A DNA stretch of 44,120 nucleotides from Candidatus Poribacteria bacterium (GCA_022822785.1 JAJEAL010000054.1:1-44120); one strand, 5' to 3'; positions 1 through 7,999 are shown, numbered from the stretch's first letter. The notes: generated from the sequence alone by a model not told the origin. Program-made: numbers and translations.

Positions 1-521
1 TGGAGGGCGGTCATTGGCTGACACTGTTCCGCTTTTTCAGTAACGCGGAGGTAAAATCGGTGACAGCACTCTGTGGACGGGGGACAGGCTTTATTGAAGA
101 GGACTTGGAGGACGTAGTAACGGTTGCCTTAGAGTTCGATAATGGTGTTCACGCCTGCTTACACATGGGGTATCTGCTATCCGGGGCGGGACCGCGAAAC
201 GATACCTATTTTGGACTTAGGGGGACGCTCGGTGCTGCTACGTGGCAGCCTACTGGTGAGGGCAACTTCACCGTCAACAGCATCGCACCAGGCTGGGAGG
301 CTGCGCCGGAGCGGCAATTCAGCATGGAGGTCGCACAGCGTCCGGTATATGCAGACCAGTGGGGCTACGAGTTCGTTGCCGAGTTTATCCGTGCGATTCG
401 TCAAGGGGCCAAGACGACTGTTAGCATCCACGATGCCTATCGGGTAATGCAAATTATTGATGCGAGCTACGAATCTTCTGAGACCGGGCAACGGATCGAG
501 TTGAATGGGTCTGTTGACTGA
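1..521 (+). CDS. Gfo/Idh/MocA family oxidoreductase, C-terminal part (5' end outside window)
   Basis: The reading frame is open from base 3 and runs to the TGA at 519-521, so the gene begins upstream of the window. An internal GTG at 60 is not a plausible start because typical C-terminal-domain sequence precedes it (E-G-G-H-W then a D/R-rich strand). The visible 172 residues match the alpha/beta C-terminal domain of the Gfo/Idh/MocA NAD(P)-dependent oxidoreductases: a GGH motif, a strand ending in V-T-A-L-C-G-R, the acidic E-E-D-L-E-D-V turn, and a late F-I-R-A-I-R-Q-G helix. The Rossmann domain with the EKP motif is missing, so the substrate cannot be judged. The gene is followed on the same strand by a sugar-acid dehydratase-like gene, which suggests a shared sugar oxidation role. 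Confidence 0.85.
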   Translation, partial: EGGHWLTLFRFFSNAEVKSVTALCGRGTGFIEEDLEDVVTVALEFDNGVHACLHMGYLLSGAGPRNDTYFGLRGTLGAATWQPTGEGNFTVNSIAPGWEAAPERQFSMEVAQRPVYADQWGYEFVAEFIRAIRQGAKTTVSIHDAYRVMQIIDASYESSETGQRIELNGSVD

Positions 522-616
522 CCGAACACCATAGAAGTAAGCCCCTTTCTTTGGCAATAGCGGATTGTAAACTGCCAAATTGCATCTTGATCTATCATAA
601 TAAGGACCTTAAAAAC

Positions 617-1741
617 ATGAAGATCACACATATTGGCTCCGTCCTGCTGCGTCCTACCGGATGGGTGCTAATCAAGGTTAAGACGGATGAGGGTATCACC
701 GGTATTGGGGAAGCCTACCACGGGGCAGGGGTACATCAAATTGCTGTGGACGAACGACTGACAAGGCCCTTAATCGGTCAAGATCCGCGCAACGTCGATA
801 AACTGTTCCGCGATATGATGAGTGCTATGTCCGCCTCCGGTTTTTATCAAGGTGCGGTAATGAGTGCTATCAGCGGGATAGAAAGTGCGCTGTGGGATAT
901 CGCCGGACAGGCGGCTGGCGTTCCGATTTGGCAGCTGCTGGGAGGCAAGTTTCGGGATAAGATACGGATTTATAACGATTGCCATGCCGGCGAAACAGAG
1001 ACCCCCGAAGCGTATGCTGCCAAAGCGCGAGAAGTTGAGGCACGAGGGTTTACTGCCATCAAATTTGACATTGATCCACTTCCGTCCCGTCGGGACCGAT
1101 ACAATCGGTGTATCAGCAATGATGATATTGCTCACTATGTTGAAGTGGTGACGGCTGTTCGTGAAAGCTTAGATTCTAACACCGACCTTGCGATAGATGC
1201 CCACTGGTTTTACGCCCCAGTTGACATCCTGAAAATCGCACACGCTTTTGAAGACCTAAATCTGCTCTGGTTGGAAGATCCCATCCCACCCGAAAATATA
1301 GCCGCGATGGAAGGGGTGACAAAATCCACACGGACACCGATCTGCACCGGCGAGAATTTTTACACTCGATTTGGCTTCCGCGACCTAATCGAAACCCAGG
1401 CAGCAGATATTATTTCGCCGGATATGGCAAAAGCGGGTGGACTGTTAGAGGGAAGACGCATCGCGGACCTGGCGGATATGTACTATATCCCCATCGCCCC
1501 GCACAATATCGGCAGTCCCGTCCAGACTGTTGCAAACTGTCATGTGATGGCAGCGGTGCCGAACTTCCTCGTTTTGGAGTTCCATCATTTGGACGATCTC
1601 TTTTGGGAGGGGATTATCAATGAGGGGTCCTTAATCCAAGAAGGTCATATTGATGTGCCAAATCTTCCGGGATTGGGAGTCACTTTGAATGAGGACCTAC
1701 TCAAAAATAACTTCAGGGAAGAATTCGGATTCTTTGATTGA
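617..1741 (+). CDS. Mandelate racemase/muconate lactonizing family (enolase superfamily) protein, sugar-acid dehydratase-like
   Basis: 374 residues from the ATG at 617. An in-frame ATG lies 66 bases upstream, but the family's N-terminus (M-K-I-T-H-I, then V-L-I-K-V-K-T-D-E-G-I-T-G-I-G-E) begins at 617. The enolase-superfamily capping domain is followed by the barrel with A-I-K-F-D, the D-A-H-W-F strand (metal Asp plus a His in the D-x-H spacing seen in D-galactonate dehydratase-type enzymes), L-E-D-P-I-P-P-E-N (second metal ligand), T-G-E-N (third ligand) and I-A-P-H-N-I-G-S-P (C-terminal catalytic His). These enzymes remove a proton alpha to a carboxylate, usually dehydrating a sugar acid. 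The exact substrate cannot be read from the sequence. It probably acts with the Gfo/Idh/MocA enzyme just upstream; the intergenic gap is 95 bases. Confidence 0.9.
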   Translation: MKITHIGSVLLRPTGWVLIKVKTDEGITGIGEAYHGAGVHQIAVDERLTRPLIGQDPRNVDKLFRDMMSAMSASGFYQGAVMSAISGIESALWDIAGQAAGVPIWQLLGGKFRDKIRIYNDCHAGETETPEAYAAKAREVEARGFTAIKFDIDPLPSRRDRYNRCISNDDIAHYVEVVTAVRESLDSNTDLAIDAHWFYAPVDILKIAHAFEDLNLLWLEDPIPPENIAAMEGVTKSTRTPICTGENFYTRFGFRDLIETQAADIISPDMAKAGGLLEGRRIADLADMYYIPIAPHNIGSPVQTVANCHVMAAVPNFLVLEFHHLDDLFWEGIINEGSLIQEGHIDVPNLPGLGVTLNEDLLKNNFREEFGFFD

Positions 1742-2042
1742 ATCGGAGATGATGACCAAATGGAGGGGTGGGAAGTGATGCAAACCGATGACACGACCGA
1801 TCCATGAGCGGACACTAATGAATATACAAACCGTCAGGGAATGGATAAGGGGATGGAGGGCTGAAAAATGAGAACCACAGATGCCCCTTAGACGCCCCTT
1901 TGACATCAATGTCTGGGCACAGCTCAAATACCCAGCAACACTTGGAATTAAGCGCAACGACGTGTGGGAAACCGTCTTTATTGCAGAAAATAGCGCAGAT
2001 TTAGAATTTCGGTTATCTGAGTACAATGAAAGGAGATTCATC
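1742..2042. other. Intergenic region before the TolB-like lipoprotein
   Basis: About 300 bases with no convincing gene. The reading frame of the following lipoprotein stays open back to 1881, but those 54 residues have no signal peptide and precede the natural lipoprotein start. A TTGACA at 1900-1905 lacks a matching -10 at 17 bases. The strong ribosome binding site for the next gene (AAAGGAGA, 2029-2036) is the only clear element. Confidence 0.5.
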
Positions 2043-3023
2043 ATGCTTCTTTGTCCCATTTCGGGGTTACGCACTTTGTTATTCATCTTATTCACAATTA
2101 CCTTAATTGCGTGTGGTGACAATGATACGAGTGAAATTGACCTGCTCCGAGAGGATATCACACGGCTCCAAGAGGATATTACACGACTCGAAGCTCTCAT
2201 CAGTGCGGAGAAACAACCCACCACCGAAGAAAACAATACCCCTTCCGACACATCACAAATCGTTTTTGTGCATGACGGTATCTATATCATGGGTGCTAAC
2301 GGACAGAATATAAAGCTCATTTATAACCGTCTTGCCTCTGTTACCTATGGTTCTGAATTTATCGTCCGGCCGAAATGGTCTCACGACGGTACGAAAATCG
2401 TGTTTATGAGTCCAAGCATGCGAGAAGGGTTCAGCCATAATGATATTTGCATTATCAGTGCCGACGGCAGTAACCCAACGCCTTATACCAATCGGGTTGT
2501 CTCCTCGGTCCGTAATCCCGTTTGGACAAGTCAAGGCGAAATTGTTTATGAGGGCAGTGATAACGGAGGATATTGGCAAGGATTGTTGTTAGGGTTTGCC
2601 CGCATTCGTGGGGATTCTTTTCAGGCAGATTATCGGGCTGACGGGACTCTTGTGTTTGTGAAAGATCGCAAAAGGAAAGATAGCAAACCAAATATTTATA
2701 CATTTGATCCGCTAATGGAAAGGGAGCGCCGCCTGACATTTGAATCTGATTCCTATCCCACATGGTCACCGGACGGCACAAAAATCGTTTTCGTGCGGAC
2801 TATAGCACAGAACGACATCTTTGTGATGAACGCCGATGGCAGCTTCCCTCGCAACTTAACGCAGCACCCGGCAGACGATAAAGAACCCACCTGGTCGCCT
2901 GACGGAACGCATATCGCTTTCGTTTCTGACCGTGAAACCTTCGAGCCGCATATCTGGACGATGGAAACCGACGGAACCAATCTCAACAAATTGCACCCCG
3001 GCCGTGCGCCCGATTGGAGGTAA
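2043..3023 (+). CDS. Lipoprotein with WD40-like (TolB-type) beta-propeller repeats
   Basis: 326 residues from the ATG at 2043, which has AAAGGAGA seven bases upstream and begins a classic lipoprotein signal: a hydrophobic stretch ending in L-I-A-C with Cys24 as the lipidation site. A short coiled coil follows (R-E-D-I-T-R-L repeated at a seven-residue interval). The rest holds PD40-type blades, recognisable by the recurring P-x-W-S-x-D-G-T-x-I-x-F signature, seen three times (two near the C-terminus). Such propellers, as in TolB, bind partner proteins in the periplasm; the partner here is unknown and no tol/pal genes are nearby. The gene converges on the aldo/keto reductase. The family assignment is firm; the function is not. 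Confidence 0.85.
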   Translation: MLLCPISGLRTLLFILFTITLIACGDNDTSEIDLLREDITRLQEDITRLEALISAEKQPTTEENNTPSDTSQIVFVHDGIYIMGANGQNIKLIYNRLASVTYGSEFIVRPKWSHDGTKIVFMSPSMREGFSHNDICIISADGSNPTPYTNRVVSSVRNPVWTSQGEIVYEGSDNGGYWQGLLLGFARIRGDSFQADYRADGTLVFVKDRKRKDSKPNIYTFDPLMERERRLTFESDSYPTWSPDGTKIVFVRTIAQNDIFVMNADGSFPRNLTQHPADDKEPTWSPDGTHIAFVSDRETFEPHIWTMETDGTNLNKLHPGRAPDWR

Positions 3024-3301
3024 CTGATAAAACGCGTCCGAGGCACACTCAATCCAGATGGGTTAAGCGTCAAAGCCGTAAAGCCTATTACCCACCCCGC
3101 CATTTGGGGACGGCGAAACCTTCGTCAGGCCGCACGACCGCGGTAAGATAGAGCAATTGCAGAATTATCGCGTACTGTTGGGTCTGCATGGCGAGTAACT
3201 GGGACAAGCGTTCATTCTGATTACTCAGCGGTTCGTTATGTTGGGTGAGCTCTTTAATCCGAATCTCCGATGGGGCAATCCCAATTTTCCAAATCTGTGT
3301 G

Positions 3302-4291
3302 CTAATCGGTTCGTTCCACCCATTTGTTAGGAGCGGTGTCAATTTCGTATTCAGCGAAGACCTGATCAATTTCAGCTCGCACATCGTCTCCCAACTGCCA
3401 ACCGACCGCTCCCATATTATCCTCAACCTCGGAGGCGCGCCTTGCGCCAACAAGCGATACGCTCACCCCAGGGTTGGAGAGCGTCCAATTGAGTGCGAGG
3501 TGGGGGAGTTTTTTTCCAAGCCGTTCTGCGATCAGCTTGAGTTCGTTTACGGCTTGAACGTTGCGCTTGAACACCTCTGGCATGAACAACCTCAGCGACA
3601 TGTCCCAGCCACCGCCGCGCCGCCAGTCCCCTTCCTCAAATGTGGTTTCTTCAGTGAATGCACCTGTCAGCAAACCGTAGGCGAGTGAGCCATACGTCAT
3701 AACGCCGATTCCGTTTTTTTCGGCGTAAGGGAAGATCCATTTTGCCATACGCCGATCAAAAAGATTACAGCTATACTGTAAAACCTCAACCCGACGCATT
3801 GCCGTGCAGGTCTGAATTTCATCGCGCGTAAAATTCGATAGACCAACGTGGCGCACCTTTCCCTGTTGGACAATCTCCTCTAACGCCTGCATTGTTTCGT
3901 CAAAGGGAGTTGTGCGGTCGGGCCAATGAACTAGATACACATCGACATAATCGGTGTTCAGTGCTTTCAGACTCCGATCGATCGCAGCGTGTGCGGTGGA
4001 TCTCCGGCTATCCCTCCCTTTCGGGCGGTCATCGTAACCTACGCCGAACTTGGTCACCACAATAACGTCTTTCCGCCGGGCACCCAGTGCCTTTGACAAT
4101 AACGCCTCAGATCTGCCCTTCCCGTAGCCTTCAGCGGTGTCAAAGCAGTTGATGCCAAGATCGAGGGCGCGGTGAATTGCCCCAATGACCTCCGATTCCT
4201 CAATGGAACCGTAACCGCCCCCCATCTCCCAGCAACCAAATCCAATCGCTGATACCTGCAGCCCTGTTTGACCAAACGGACGATATTCCAT
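3302..4291 (-). CDS. Aldo/keto reductase
   Basis: 329 residues from the ATG at 4291, chosen because a GGAGG lies just upstream and the family N-terminus M-E-Y-R-P-F-G-Q-T-G-L starts there. The frame extends further up only through a palindromic repeat. The catalytic tetrad of the aldo/keto reductase superfamily is complete: Asp in F-D-T-A-E-G-Y-G-K-G, Tyr in the same loop, Lys in V-V-T-K-F-G and His in Y-L-V-H-W-P-D. It should reduce or oxidise a carbonyl or sugar with NADP(H) in the cytoplasm. Conserved cofactor-loop sequence near the C-terminus (S-L-V-G-A-R-R-A-S-E-V-E-D-N) is also present. The substrate is unknown; the sugar-catabolism neighbours suggest a sugar or a sugar-derived aldehyde. 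Confidence 0.92.
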   Translation of the reverse strand: MEYRPFGQTGLQVSAIGFGCWEMGGGYGSIEESEVIGAIHRALDLGINCFDTAEGYGKGRSEALLSKALGARRKDVIVVTKFGVGYDDRPKGRDSRRSTAHAAIDRSLKALNTDYVDVYLVHWPDRTTPFDETMQALEEIVQQGKVRHVGLSNFTRDEIQTCTAMRRVEVLQYSCNLFDRRMAKWIFPYAEKNGIGVMTYGSLAYGLLTGAFTEETTFEEGDWRRGGGWDMSLRLFMPEVFKRNVQAVNELKLIAERLGKKLPHLALNWTLSNPGVSVSLVGARRASEVEDNMGAVGWQLGDDVRAEIDQVFAEYEIDTAPNKWVERTD

Positions 4292-4313
4292 AGCTTGCCT
4301 CCAGTAATACAAC

Positions 4314-4346
4314 AGAAACCGGGTTTTTGCCAAAAACTCGGTTTCT
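4314..4346. repeat. Palindromic repeat, copy 1 (AGAAACCG...CGGTTTCT)
   Basis: The left arm AGAAACCGGGTTTTTG (4314-4329) pairs with CAAAAACTCGGTTTCT (about 4331-4346), with one G-T mismatch. A second copy with the same arms lies at 27763-27796. Both sit 20-200 bases upstream of minus-strand genes. No transposase or T-tract is attached. Confidence 0.75.
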
Positions 4347-4465
4347 CTGAGTTGCTCTGTACTTTCCTTTTGACATGGACCCTCTAAGTCGGACTTCCTC
4401 GACCAACTGCATCAATGAACCAATGAACTATAGTGGTTTTCACGTTTTACACATCACGTTTCATT

Positions 4466-5314
4466 TTACTGAAGGATCCGTTGATCGCTGAGATCCTTGC
4501 CGCCAACGCTCTTAGAGATAGTTGCACCACGGTATTCCTTAATTTCCAGCTCGTGAAAGGCATTGACTATATGATACTGGGTCGGCAAATCTTCCCATCT
4601 TGCTTTATGAAATTCGACCGTTCCTTCACCCCGCCACAGTTCTTTGGTAACGCTGTTGCTTCCCTCTGCGGGTGTGAGTACAGCATAGCCGACATCGCCT
4701 TGTCCCCATTCCCCGGTTCGCGGCATATATTTATAGTGTAAAGTACCTCGCAACACACCGTCGTTCGGAGGGGTTACCACCGGCGCAGGATTTGTATCCA
4801 GTCCTATCTGTGTCATGTGAGTTAGTTTCATATCCAAGAACTTGAATCCGAGCCAGCTAGCGATGCAGTGTGTCTCTCCACGAAGTACAATCGGCTCTGG
4901 TAGTTCGCAATAGATTTTGGAGAACCCTAACTGTTCACGACCTGTAAGAATCGGATCGCACAGATTTTCCCAAAGCACTGTCAGCAACCCACCTTCAGCA
5001 CGGTCTCGTTCCCCATTGAAGACTGCGGGAAAGCTAACGCCGAGCACATTATATCCACGCCCCGCCAACCACTCAATCTCTGTCATATAGGAAGCGGATA
5101 CACTGACCACCGGCTCCGCACCAACCTCAAAGCGTTCCGGTAAAAATTTCTCAAGTTGTTCACGATTCGTCAAAAAGCTGACCGATATGGATGTCGACTT
5201 CGGACTGTCTTTGCACTCGAATTTACGTCCATCAGGCCCTTGCCTCGGCCCCATGCTTGGACCAAAGTGTGTTGGCATCATGTACATCCTGTCAGGTCGA
5301 AGTTTGTAAGGCAT
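4466..5314 (-). CDS. Acetoacetate decarboxylase family protein
   Basis: 282 residues from the ATG at 5314, which has an AGGAGA about five bases upstream; the longer frame to 5359 has no ribosome binding site. The sequence follows the acetoacetate decarboxylase fold: an early S-V-S-F-L-T-N-R-E-Q-L-E-K-F-L-P-E block, the G-Y-N-V-L-G strand, then D-P-I-L-T-G-R-E-Q-L-G-F-S-K. The Lys of that last motif aligns with the Schiff-base lysine of Clostridium acetoacetate decarboxylase. Family members decarboxylate or dehydrate small beta-keto or pyruvate-derived acids. The actual substrate is unknown and members of this family often do not use acetoacetate. It sits 174 bases upstream of the aldo/keto reductase on the same strand and may be co-expressed with it. 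Confidence 0.82.
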   Translation of the reverse strand: MPYKLRPDRMYMMPTHFGPSMGPRQGPDGRKFECKDSPKSTSISVSFLTNREQLEKFLPERFEVGAEPVVSVSASYMTEIEWLAGRGYNVLGVSFPAVFNGERDRAEGGLLTVLWENLCDPILTGREQLGFSKIYCELPEPIVLRGETHCIASWLGFKFLDMKLTHMTQIGLDTNPAPVVTPPNDGVLRGTLHYKYMPRTGEWGQGDVGYAVLTPAEGSNSVTKELWRGEGTVEFHKARWEDLPTQYHIVNAFHELEIKEYRGATISKSVGGKDLSDQRILQ

Positions 5315-5502
5315 AGTATTCTCCTGTTGATTTGAACGCTGGTTGTTGTGTGCCTGCATATTCTATCGGGTGTAATATATCGGAGGCTAAACCGCTCTTT
5401 CAAATCAACGTACCATCTCGACACGAAAAAGTCAACAAAAATAACTCCGATTTACTTCTTTGCTTTCAACGCCGAATTGAAAAAAACGATCTGTTTTTAT
5501 TG

Positions 5503-5531
5503 TTGACAAAAAAATCTATATATGCTATGCT
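5503..5531 (+). promoter_or_regulatory. Sigma-70-type promoter of the small RNA/leader unit
   Basis: TTGACA at 5503-5508 and TATGCT at 5526-5531 are separated by exactly 17 bases in an A/T-rich stretch. A start near 5538 is expected. Confidence 0.75.
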
Positions 5532-5567
5532 ATCTGTATCCTTTGAAATGAAAGGAGGTGATCATTC

Positions 5568-5612
5568 TTGTTACCATCTAGTGGAATGATCAAGGGAGGT
5601 GCTGTCTTTTAG
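5568..5612 (+). CDS. Possible 14-residue leader peptide
   Basis: A TTG at 5568 lies nine bases after the AGGAGG core of a 13-base perfect anti-16S match, which is ideal start spacing. The frame reads L-P-S-S-G-M-I-K-G-G-A-V-F after the initiator and stops at a TAG (5610-5612) in the loop of the second hairpin. An alternative in-frame ATG at 5587 is too far from the ribosome binding site. A 13-residue alternative reads from the ATG at 5548, but that start codon precedes the Shine-Dalgarno sequence. Only the ribosome site argues for translation. Confidence 0.3.
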   Translation: MLPSSGMIKGGAVF

Positions 5613-5689
5613 GAGACAGTACTTCCCTCATCAAGGGAGATACTCTCGTAGAAGACGGTTCTTCCCTTGATCTCAACCGTAGATGCAGA

Positions 5690-5720
5690 GCAGGGCTAAT
5701 TTTTTAGCCCTGCTTTTTTT
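5690..5720 (+). terminator. Intrinsic terminator of the small RNA/leader unit
   Basis: GCAGGGCTAA (5690-5699) and TTAGCCCTGC (5704-5713) form a perfect 10-pair stem with a 4-base loop, followed by seven T. Confidence 0.92.
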
Positions 5721-5741
5721 ATTTCTTAATGGAGGAGACAA

Positions 5742-6371
5742 TTGATGATGCAGACACTACCGGAAACCGCAGTTATCCTGTTTGATGGTAAAGACCTCAG
5801 TAATTGGACGAAGCTTGATGGAGAGGCACCGGCCTGGGAGGTTGCCGACGGCGCAATGACGGTGACCGCCGGCGGGGGCGACATTGTGAGTCAGGAGAAG
5901 TTTACCGATTTTCTACTGCACCTGGAATTCATGACGCCAGACATGCCAGACGCAACGGGGCAAGCAAAAGGGAACAGTGGCGTCTTTCTTCAGGGACGGT
6001 ATGAAATCCAGGTCTTGGATTCCTATGGGATTGATGTGCCGGGCAAAGGAGACTGTGGTGCAATTTACAACCAATTTGCATCGTTGGTCAACGCTTGCAA
6101 ACCGCCGCTCGAATGGCAAACCTACGACGTGATATTCCGCGCCGCTCGCGTGAGTGAGTCGGGAGAGGTAGAAGAAAACGCCCGTGTGACCGTGCTACAG
6201 AACGGGATTGTGATACAAAATAATGTCGAGATGCTAGGAGCTACAGGTGGGGCGACGGACGGAGAGGCCGCAGAGCCAGGGCCCCTACGACTGCAAGACC
6301 ACGGCAATCCGGTAAAGTATCGCAACATCTGGGTGGTCCCGCTCCCATTGAAGGGGTCAGACGTATACTAG
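5742..6371 (+). CDS. DUF1080 (3-keto-disaccharide hydrolase-type) protein
   Basis: 209 residues. Two adjacent ATG codons (5742, 5745) follow a GGAGGAG; either may start the protein. The domain begins at once with V-I-L-F-D-G-K-D-L-S-N-W, the DUF1080 hallmark, and continues with the jelly-roll strands F-L-L-H-L-E-F, N-S-G-V-F-L-Q-G-R-Y-E-I-Q-V-L-D-S and a late Y-R-N-I-W-V. Members of this family hydrolyse 3-keto-glycosides made by Gfo/Idh/MocA-type sugar oxidases. No signal peptide is visible, so it is probably cytoplasmic. It lies just after the small RNA unit's terminator and its stop is only five bases from the end of the converging pst operon, with no terminator between them. Confidence 0.9.
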   Translation: MMMQTLPETAVILFDGKDLSNWTKLDGEAPAWEVADGAMTVTAGGGDIVSQEKFTDFLLHLEFMTPDMPDATGQAKGNSGVFLQGRYEIQVLDSYGIDVPGKGDCGAIYNQFASLVNACKPPLEWQTYDVIFRAARVSESGEVEENARVTVLQNGIVIQNNVEMLGATGGATDGEAAEPGPLRLQDHGNPVKYRNIWVVPLPLKGSDVY

Positions 6372-6376
6372 GTTGA

Positions 6377-7165
6377 TTATCCGTATCGTCCTTCGATGTA
6401 GTCCGCTGTTTTTGAGTTCTGGGGGGTTAGAAACAGATCTTCAGTGTGGCTATGTTCAATAATCTCGCCAAGCAGCATAAAGATACATTCATTGCTTACA
6501 CGACGCGCTTGTGCCATGTTGTGTGTAACAATTAGGATTGTGTATTGCCCTGCCAGCTCCAACATCAATTCTTCAACAGTTCGGGTGCCTTTAGCGTCAA
6601 GAGCAGAGCACGGCTCATCCATCAAAATTACTCGCGGTTTCAACGGCAGCAGCCGGGCGATGCACAATTTCTGTTGTTGTTCAAGTTGTAGGGTGGTTGC
6701 CTTGACCTTTAGTTGGTCTTTCAGATCATCCCACAGATGGACTTCCCTTAGCGCTGTCTCAACAATATTGTCGGTGTCCGATCTTTTCCGTATACGGCGT
6801 TCAGAGTGGACACGTAGACCGAAGATGATATTTTCGTAGACGGAAATTGGCAGTGGATTTGGGCGCTGAAACACCATGCCGACATTTTTTCGCAGCTCCG
6901 GTAGCGAGACGTCCGCATCGTAAATATTTTTACCAAGAATTTCTACCTCGCCGGTCGTCGTGACGTTTCCGTAGCGCTCGTTCACACGGTTGAAACAACG
7001 CAGCAAGGTGGTCTTACCGCATCCGGAGGGACCAATCAGCCCAGTTATTAAGCCATCGACAACCTTCACGCTTACATTAATCAAAGCCTGAAAGTCGCCG
7101 TACCATAGATTAAGCTGACGGGTTTCGACGCTGTAGCTTTTGCTCTGTTTTTTATCTGGGCTCAT
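6377..7165 (-). CDS. pstB: Phosphate ABC transporter ATPase, PstB-type (degenerate signature motif)
   Basis: 262 residues; its ATG overlaps the stop of the upstream pstB copy by four bases (ATGA). It is a PstB by its length and by V-F-Q-R-P-N-P-L-P and M-D-E-P-C-S-A-L-D. Walker A (GPSGCGKTT, 45-53), the Q-loop Gln100, Walker B (LMDE, 181-184), the D-loop (187-190) and the switch His215 are intact. The ABC signature is not: PstB proteins carry L-S-G-G-Q-Q-Q-R, while this one has L-Q-L-E-Q-Q-Q-K (159-166). The signature normally contacts ATP bound by the partner subunit, so this copy should not build a normal site on its partner. It most likely pairs with the second ATPase just upstream. Last gene of the phoU-pst operon. 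Confidence 0.9.
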   Translation of the reverse strand: MSPDKKQSKSYSVETRQLNLWYGDFQALINVSVKVVDGLITGLIGPSGCGKTTLLRCFNRVNERYGNVTTTGEVEILGKNIYDADVSLPELRKNVGMVFQRPNPLPISVYENIIFGLRVHSERRIRKRSDTDNIVETALREVHLWDDLKDQLKVKATTLQLEQQQKLCIARLLPLKPRVILMDEPCSALDAKGTRTVEELMLELAGQYTILIVTHNMAQARRVSNECIFMLLGEIIEHSHTEDLFLTPQNSKTADYIEGRYG

Positions 7166-7926
7166 CCAAAGGTTCCATTCACGTAGTCGTAAGTTAGTCT
7201 GCTCGCCGGTGTGTTGGAGAAGATGACATCGTTGTCGCCAATTTCTATTAATTTACTCTCAAATATGAAAGCGGTGCGGTCCGCCAAACGACGCGCCTGT
7301 TGGACCAAGTTGGTGACGAGAAGGATGGTAATCTCAGACCGTAATTCTTTGAGGATATCCTCAATTCGCATTGTTGTTACCGGATCAACGGCAATCGAAA
7401 ACTCGTCGAGGCAGAGGATTTCGGGCTGGTGTGATAGGGCCCGGGCAATGGTCAGGCGTTGCTGCTGTCCGCCCGACAGCTTCGTGCCAAGGCTATTAAG
7501 TCGGTCTTTAACCTCATCCCACAGTGCCGCTTGTTGCAGACAACGCTCAACAAGTTCATCTAACTCGCTCCGCTTACGAATGCCCGCAGTCCGAGGCGCG
7601 AAGGCAACATTATCGTAGATAGACATTGGCAGGCCGACCGGCAGCGGAAAAACCATCCCAATACGTCGGCGCAACTGATTGACGTTTTTAATCCTTTGTA
7701 CATCTAGACCATCGATTTTCACCGAACCGCTAACGTGCGCTGTCGGCTCAAATTCAATCGTGCGGTTGATAGTTTTCAACAGCGTTGTTTTGCCGGATTG
7801 CGCCGGCCCAATGATGCCCAGTATTTCATTCTCGTATACGTCGAAAGAAATCCCTTTGAGCGCCTCCATTGTCCCGTATCGGACAGCGAGATCGGTGATT
7901 TCAATTTTCTTTTTAGAATTATGCAT
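7162..7926 (-). CDS. pstB: Phosphate ABC transporter ATPase, PstB-like (degenerate Q-loop and switch His)
   Basis: 254 residues from the ATG at 7926; a GTG at 7932 is an alternative start. PstB-like over the full length, with M-S-I-Y-D-N-V-A-F and an intact signature L-S-G-G-Q-Q-Q-R (150-157). Walker A reads G-P-A-Q-S-G-K-T-T (40-48) and the Walker B Glu (175) is present. Other ATP-site residues differ from the family: the Q-loop Gln is Pro94 (V-F-P-L-P), the D-loop reads S-I-A-V-D instead of S-A-L-D, and the switch His is Asn206 (V-T-N-L-V). The changes are complementary to those of the neighbouring PstB. Sequence decay in a dying gene would hit both sites at random, and the open frame and translational coupling argue that the protein is used. 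Confidence 0.88.
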   Translation of the reverse strand: MHNSKKKIEITDLAVRYGTMEALKGISFDVYENEILGIIGPAQSGKTTLLKTINRTIEFEPTAHVSGSVKIDGLDVQRIKNVNQLRRRIGMVFPLPVGLPMSIYDNVAFAPRTAGIRKRSELDELVERCLQQAALWDEVKDRLNSLGTKLSGGQQQRLTIARALSHQPEILCLDEFSIAVDPVTTMRIEDILKELRSEITILLVTNLVQQARRLADRTAFIFESKLIEIGDNDVIFSNTPASRLTYDYVNGTFG

Positions 7927-7999
7927 CTTCACCCATGTCTTAGTTAGCTAAACAACCCGAAATCGGGTCTGAATCGCCACTGATTTTTAATCTTAGTGC

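Larger units (their letters stand above)
5538..5720 (+). ncRNA. Candidate structured small RNA or leader (three hairpins plus terminator)
   Basis: A promoter and an intrinsic terminator bracket roughly 183 bases. Three hairpins can be drawn by hand: 5560-5567 with 5584-5591 (8 perfect pairs), 5594-5607 with 5614-5627 (14 pairs including two G-U) and 5630-5638 with 5663-5671 (9 perfect pairs). The second and third share the strand AAGGGAG. Near the 5' end, AAAGGAGGTGATC (5551-5563) is fully complementary to the conserved 3' tail of bacterial 16S rRNA. The unit lies directly upstream of a DUF1080 gene, so it may be a free small RNA, an attenuating leader, or an mRNA for a very short peptide. 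No known RNA family was recognised. Confidence 0.6.

Noticed and set aside
1900-1905. TTGACA as a promoter for the TolB-like lipoprotein
   Set aside because: The base run 17 further on (CTCAAA) does not resemble a -10 element.
1881-2042. An in-frame extension of the TolB-like lipoprotein
   Set aside because: A lipoprotein signal and strong ribosome site start at 2043; the extension would bury the signal peptide.
3088-3300. A minus-strand frame of about 70 residues with a coiled-coil-like pattern (E-L-T-Q-H-N-E-P-L-S-N-Q-N-E-R-L) just after the aldo/keto reductase
   Set aside because: No start codon with a ribosome site; the frame enters from inside the reductase gene. It may be a gene remnant, but no family was recognised, so it is not listed as a gene.
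5332-5589. An 85-residue plus-strand frame overlapping the small RNA promoter
   Set aside because: It crosses the promoter and has no ribosome site; the composition is not protein-like.
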